Assembly: GCF_026460885.1 (NCBI RefSeq)
Contig: NZ_JAOVZW010000030.1
Location: forward strand, 1-64,000
Reading direction: 5' to 3'
From: Chryseobacterium formosum
GTDB taxonomy: Bacteria > Bacteroidota > Bacteroidia > Flavobacteriales > Weeksellaceae
Length of the DNA: 64,000 bases
The position numbers were made by a program, and so were the translations under genes. The notes under the pieces were generated by a model. It was not told the DNA's origin, did not search any database, and saw only the letters and a list, made by a program, of their open reading frames with translations. Shown in pieces: positions 61,275-64,000 of this stretch; the stretch's first letter is position 1; each line of letters starts with the position of its first letter.

Positions 61275-61937
61275 TTAAGCTCCGTACACAAGAATATTTT
61301 CAATATTTGGAATGTTTAGGTTTTCAGATTGGTTTAAACGGATTAATCTCTCGGCAAAAGTTTTTAATTCCTTTTTTACTTCCTGAATTGCATCGGAAAG
61401 TTCTTTTTTGTCAACTGTAATCTGGTCTTGTAAAATTGGTGGAGCATAATTTTCCTGGATTTCTGAATTGAGAAAATCAAAAGTCACTGTATTTTCAGTT
61501 ATGATCACTTTAGGAGAAGGGTGTCCCATGTAAAAATTACATTCATCTTCAATCAGCAAATCATCCCATTCTTTAATATCTCCTAAATCACTGCAGCATT
61601 GTGGAAAATATATGTCAATTCCATCAATTTTTAAAATAAAACCACCATTAAAAGGACTGTTTAGATCTTCTATTCCTAAAGTTTCATCATCGTCTTCAAA
61701 AATGACCTTGTTCTGAATTAATTTTAACAAATCTTCATCTGAAATCTCATTGATTCTATAAAATGATGCACCTTTAGAATAAGATTTTAAATCTTTTGAA
61801 AATCCAGCTTCTACATTTGTCTGAATGCGATAATTTTCCCAATCATCAGGATATTCCCAATACGGACCGTTTGGTGGAAGTAGAATATCATTGTCATAAT
61901 TAGTTATTTCAATAACAGGAATAAGTTCAATTTTCAT
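61275..61937 (-). CDS. Acidic protein of unknown function
   Basis: 220 residues, acidic, beta-rich in the first half (VIEITNYDNDILLPPNGPYW, GFILKIDGIDIYFPQCCSDL) and helical at the end (LSDAIQEVKKELKTFAERL). No signal peptide. It resembles immunity-like or SMI1-like cytoplasmic proteins in composition only; family not recognised. Possibly co-directional with the gene at 60662. Confidence 0.6.
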   Translation of the reverse strand: MKIELIPVIEITNYDNDILLPPNGPYWEYPDDWENYRIQTNVEAGFSKDLKSYSKGASFYRINEISDEDLLKLIQNKVIFEDDDETLGIEDLNSPFNGGFILKIDGIDIYFPQCCSDLGDIKEWDDLLIEDECNFYMGHPSPKVIITENTVTFDFLNSEIQENYAPPILQDQITVDKKELSDAIQEVKKELKTFAERLIRLNQSENLNIPNIENILVYGA

Positions 61938-62146
61938 CTTTGAATTGAGTTTATTTAATGTTGACTTCGGATAAATGTAAGAAAATTTAATACAAAATAA
62001 TTCTTATCTTTTAAATTCTTAAATAGATTGAAACTAAAAATAAATCGTCACAATAGATTTAATAGTTACAAAAGTACTAAGTCTTCTTTTTTGAATCCGT
62101 AAATTTGTAAGATGTTCTATAACCTTAGAACCTGTAAAATGAAAAT

Positions 62147-64000
62147 ATGACTGATAAAACATACAGCGAAACACATCATACCGACAAAAATAACTACGAT
62201 TATATCACCATTACCAACGACGAAAACAAAGTAAGAATCTATACCCTTAAAAATGGTTTGAAAGTTTTCCTTGCCCAAAATTTCGACGCACCGAGAATTC
62301 AGACTTTTATTCCGGTGAAAACGGGAAGTAATAATGATCCTTCTGATAATACAGGTTTGGCTCATTATCTTGAACACATGATGTTCAAAGGAACTTCAAA
62401 AATAGGAACTCACAACTGGGAAAAAGAAAAAGTTTTAATCGAAAAAATATCAGATTTATACGAAAAGCATAAAGCTGAACAAAATCCCGAACTGAAAAAG
62501 GAAATCTATAAAAAAATTGACGAAATTTCTCAGGAAGCAAGTCAATATGCTATTGCTAATGAATATGACAAAGCGATTTCATCTTTGGGAGCAACTGGAA
62601 CCAATGCACACACTTGGTTTGATGAAACGGTGTATAAAAATAATATTCCCAACAACGAGCTTGAAAAATGGTTGAAAATTGAAAAAGAACGTTTCTCGGA
62701 AATTGTTTTAAGACTTTTTCATACTGAATTGGAATCTGTTTATGAAGAATTCAACAGAGCGCAGGATAATGATTCCCGTTTGGTGAACTATGAATTGATG
62801 GACGCGCTTTTCCCGACTCATCCAAATGGTCAGCAAACGACTTTAGGAGATCCGGAACATTTGAAAAATCCTTCCATGAAGGCAATTCACAAATATTTTG
62901 ATGAATATTATGTTCCTAATAACTATGCAATAGTTTTAGTTGGAGATTTAGATTTTGAAGAAACTGTTGTGTTGGTTGATGAATATTTTGGTCAAATTCC
63001 TTACAGAGAATTGCCGAAGAAAGATTTAATTATAGAAAAACCTTTGACTGAAATTGTCGAAAGAACTGTAAAAAGTCCTACAACACCAAGAATTCAGTTG
63101 GCCTGGAGAACCGATAGTTACGGAACAAGAGAAGCAATGTTGGCGGATGTTACAGCCAATATTTTAAGCAATAGAGGAGAAGCCGGATTGTTAGATTTAA
63201 ATATCAATCAGACGCAAAAAATGCTTTGGGCTCAAGCATATTCTTTAGGTTTGAAAGAATACGGTTATTTCTCAGTTGTTGCCGTTCCGAAAGAAAATCA
63301 GACTTTATCGGAAGCAAAAGAAATGATTCTTGAACAATTGGAATTATTGAAAAAAGGAGAACTTCCTGATTGGATGCTTCCTGCTATAATTAACGACTTC
63401 AAATTACAACGTTTAAAAGGTTTAGAAACAGCAGAAGGTTTAGCTACAAATCTTTATGATACCTATATTAAAGGAAGGACGTGGGAACAAGAACTGAGTG
63501 AAATGGATGAATATGCTTCGTTTACAAAACAGGATATTATTGATTTTGCCAATTCGTTTTTCAAAGATAATTATGTAGTTATCAATAAAGAAAAAGGGGT
63601 TAATGACCAACTTTTAAGAGTTGATAATCCTGGAATTACGCCAATTAAAATCAACCGTGATGCGCAATCTGAGTTTCTGCAGGAAATTTTAAATGATAAA
63701 ACGGAAGATATTCAGCCAGAATTTATTGATTATCAAAAAGAAATTAAAACTGATTTAGTTAAGAATAAAAAACTGAGTTTCGTTAAAAATAAATATAATG
63801 AAATTGCACAGGTTCATTTTATTTTTCCTTTTGGAAGCGACCACGACAGAGATTTAGGGATTTCTACACAGATTTTACAATATTTAGGAACAGAAAAATT
63901 TTCGCCTGAAGATTTAAAAAAAGAATTCTTCAAAATAGGAATTACCAATGATTTTAAAACAAGCTCTAGTCAATTAACTATTTCTTTAAGCGGATTGGAA
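62147..64000 (+). CDS. M16-family zinc metalloprotease (3' truncated)
   Basis: The first 618 codons of a gene that continues past the window. It begins MTDKTYSETHHTDKNNYDY and lacks a signal peptide. The inverted zinc motif HxxEH is TGLAHYLEHMMFKGT, with the third ligand Glu in LESVYEEFNRAQDNDS further on. The second M16 half (about residues 220-420) follows and a third repeat (FPFGSDHDRDLGISTQILQY) has begun, implying a full protein near 900-1000 residues (pitrilysin/insulinase type) that cleaves peptides in a closed chamber. A candidate -7 box TAAATTTG lies at 62100-62107. Confidence 0.88.
   Translation, partial: MTDKTYSETHHTDKNNYDYITITNDENKVRIYTLKNGLKVFLAQNFDAPRIQTFIPVKTGSNNDPSDNTGLAHYLEHMMFKGTSKIGTHNWEKEKVLIEKISDLYEKHKAEQNPELKKEIYKKIDEISQEASQYAIANEYDKAISSLGATGTNAHTWFDETVYKNNIPNNELEKWLKIEKERFSEIVLRLFHTELESVYEEFNRAQDNDSRLVNYELMDALFPTHPNGQQTTLGDPEHLKNPSMKAIHKYFDEYYVPNNYAIVLVGDLDFEETVVLVDEYFGQIPYRELPKKDLIIEKPLTEIVERTVKSPTTPRIQLAWRTDSYGTREAMLADVTANILSNRGEAGLLDLNINQTQKMLWAQAYSLGLKEYGYFSVVAVPKENQTLSEAKEMILEQLELLKKGELPDWMLPAIINDFKLQRLKGLETAEGLATNLYDTYIKGRTWEQELSEMDEYASFTKQDIIDFANSFFKDNYVVINKEKGVNDQLLRVDNPGITPIKINRDAQSEFLQEILNDKTEDIQPEFIDYQKEIKTDLVKNKKLSFVKNKYNEIAQVHFIFPFGSDHDRDLGISTQILQYLGTEKFSPEDLKKEFFKIGITNDFKTSSSQLTISLSGLE

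Overview
The window looks like a chromosome segment of a low-GC Bacteroidota, most likely a Chryseobacterium-like member of the Weeksellaceae/Flavobacteriia. The evidence is the gene content (DUF1501/DUF1800 pair, TonB receptor behind a MarR gene, LytS/LytTR pair, PagL-like acyloxyacyl hydrolase, one-chain SdaA), the flavobacterial promoter signature (TTTG, about 19-21 bp, TAnnTTTG) before several genes, and the absence of strong Shine-Dalgarno sites. Taxonomy is inferred, not computed.

Layout. (1) 1-12.5 kb: accessory island holding the distal end of a phage-tail-like machine, probably an extracellular contractile injection system (eCIS). It has a truncated YadA-head-like fibre, an eCIS-type AAA+ ATPase, a lipoprotein with a C-terminal membrane anchor (unimolecular-spanin-like) overlapping a GH24 endolysin, and three fibre genes ending in a 1898-residue fibre. 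Its right edge abuts the 3' end of a tRNA-Leu gene. (2) 12.7-22.9 kb: housekeeping block with tRNA-Leu, PhnP-like MBL hydrolase, a conserved 475-residue protein, GAF protein, metal/cobalamin receptor, mgtE, rpsO, acyloxyacyl hydrolase and pnp. (3) 22.9-38.5 kb: accessory/RNA-centred region with two paralogous helical-protein genes that each end in a 21-bp tandem array, immunity-like orphans, an Rnl2-type RNA ligase, a MarR-TonB receptor operon, a cold-shock gene with a long structured leader, a reverse transcriptase with a roughly 280-nt structured leader, an RtcB ligase, HopJ and a WYL regulator. (4) 38.5-53.4 kb: signalling and metabolism, with LytS/LytTR, DUF1501/DUF1800, glucokinase, two YceI proteins behind a perfect FNR-type box, Amt, SdaA, serine hydrolase and DUF2089/Yip1. 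(5) 53.5-64 kb: tyrA behind what reads as a Tyr-codon leader-peptide attenuator, polA, several small orphan/immunity-like genes and the first 618 codons of an M16 protease.

The strongest candidates for undescribed biology are the reverse transcriptase/leader-RNA locus, the paired gene plus 21-bp-array units whose terminators are built from array units, the eCIS-linked u-spanin/endolysin lysis pair, the tyrA attenuator with three consecutive Tyr codons, and the FNR box placed about 41.5 bp from the predicted yceI start. Several families of palindromic REP/MITE-like repeats are scattered between genes.
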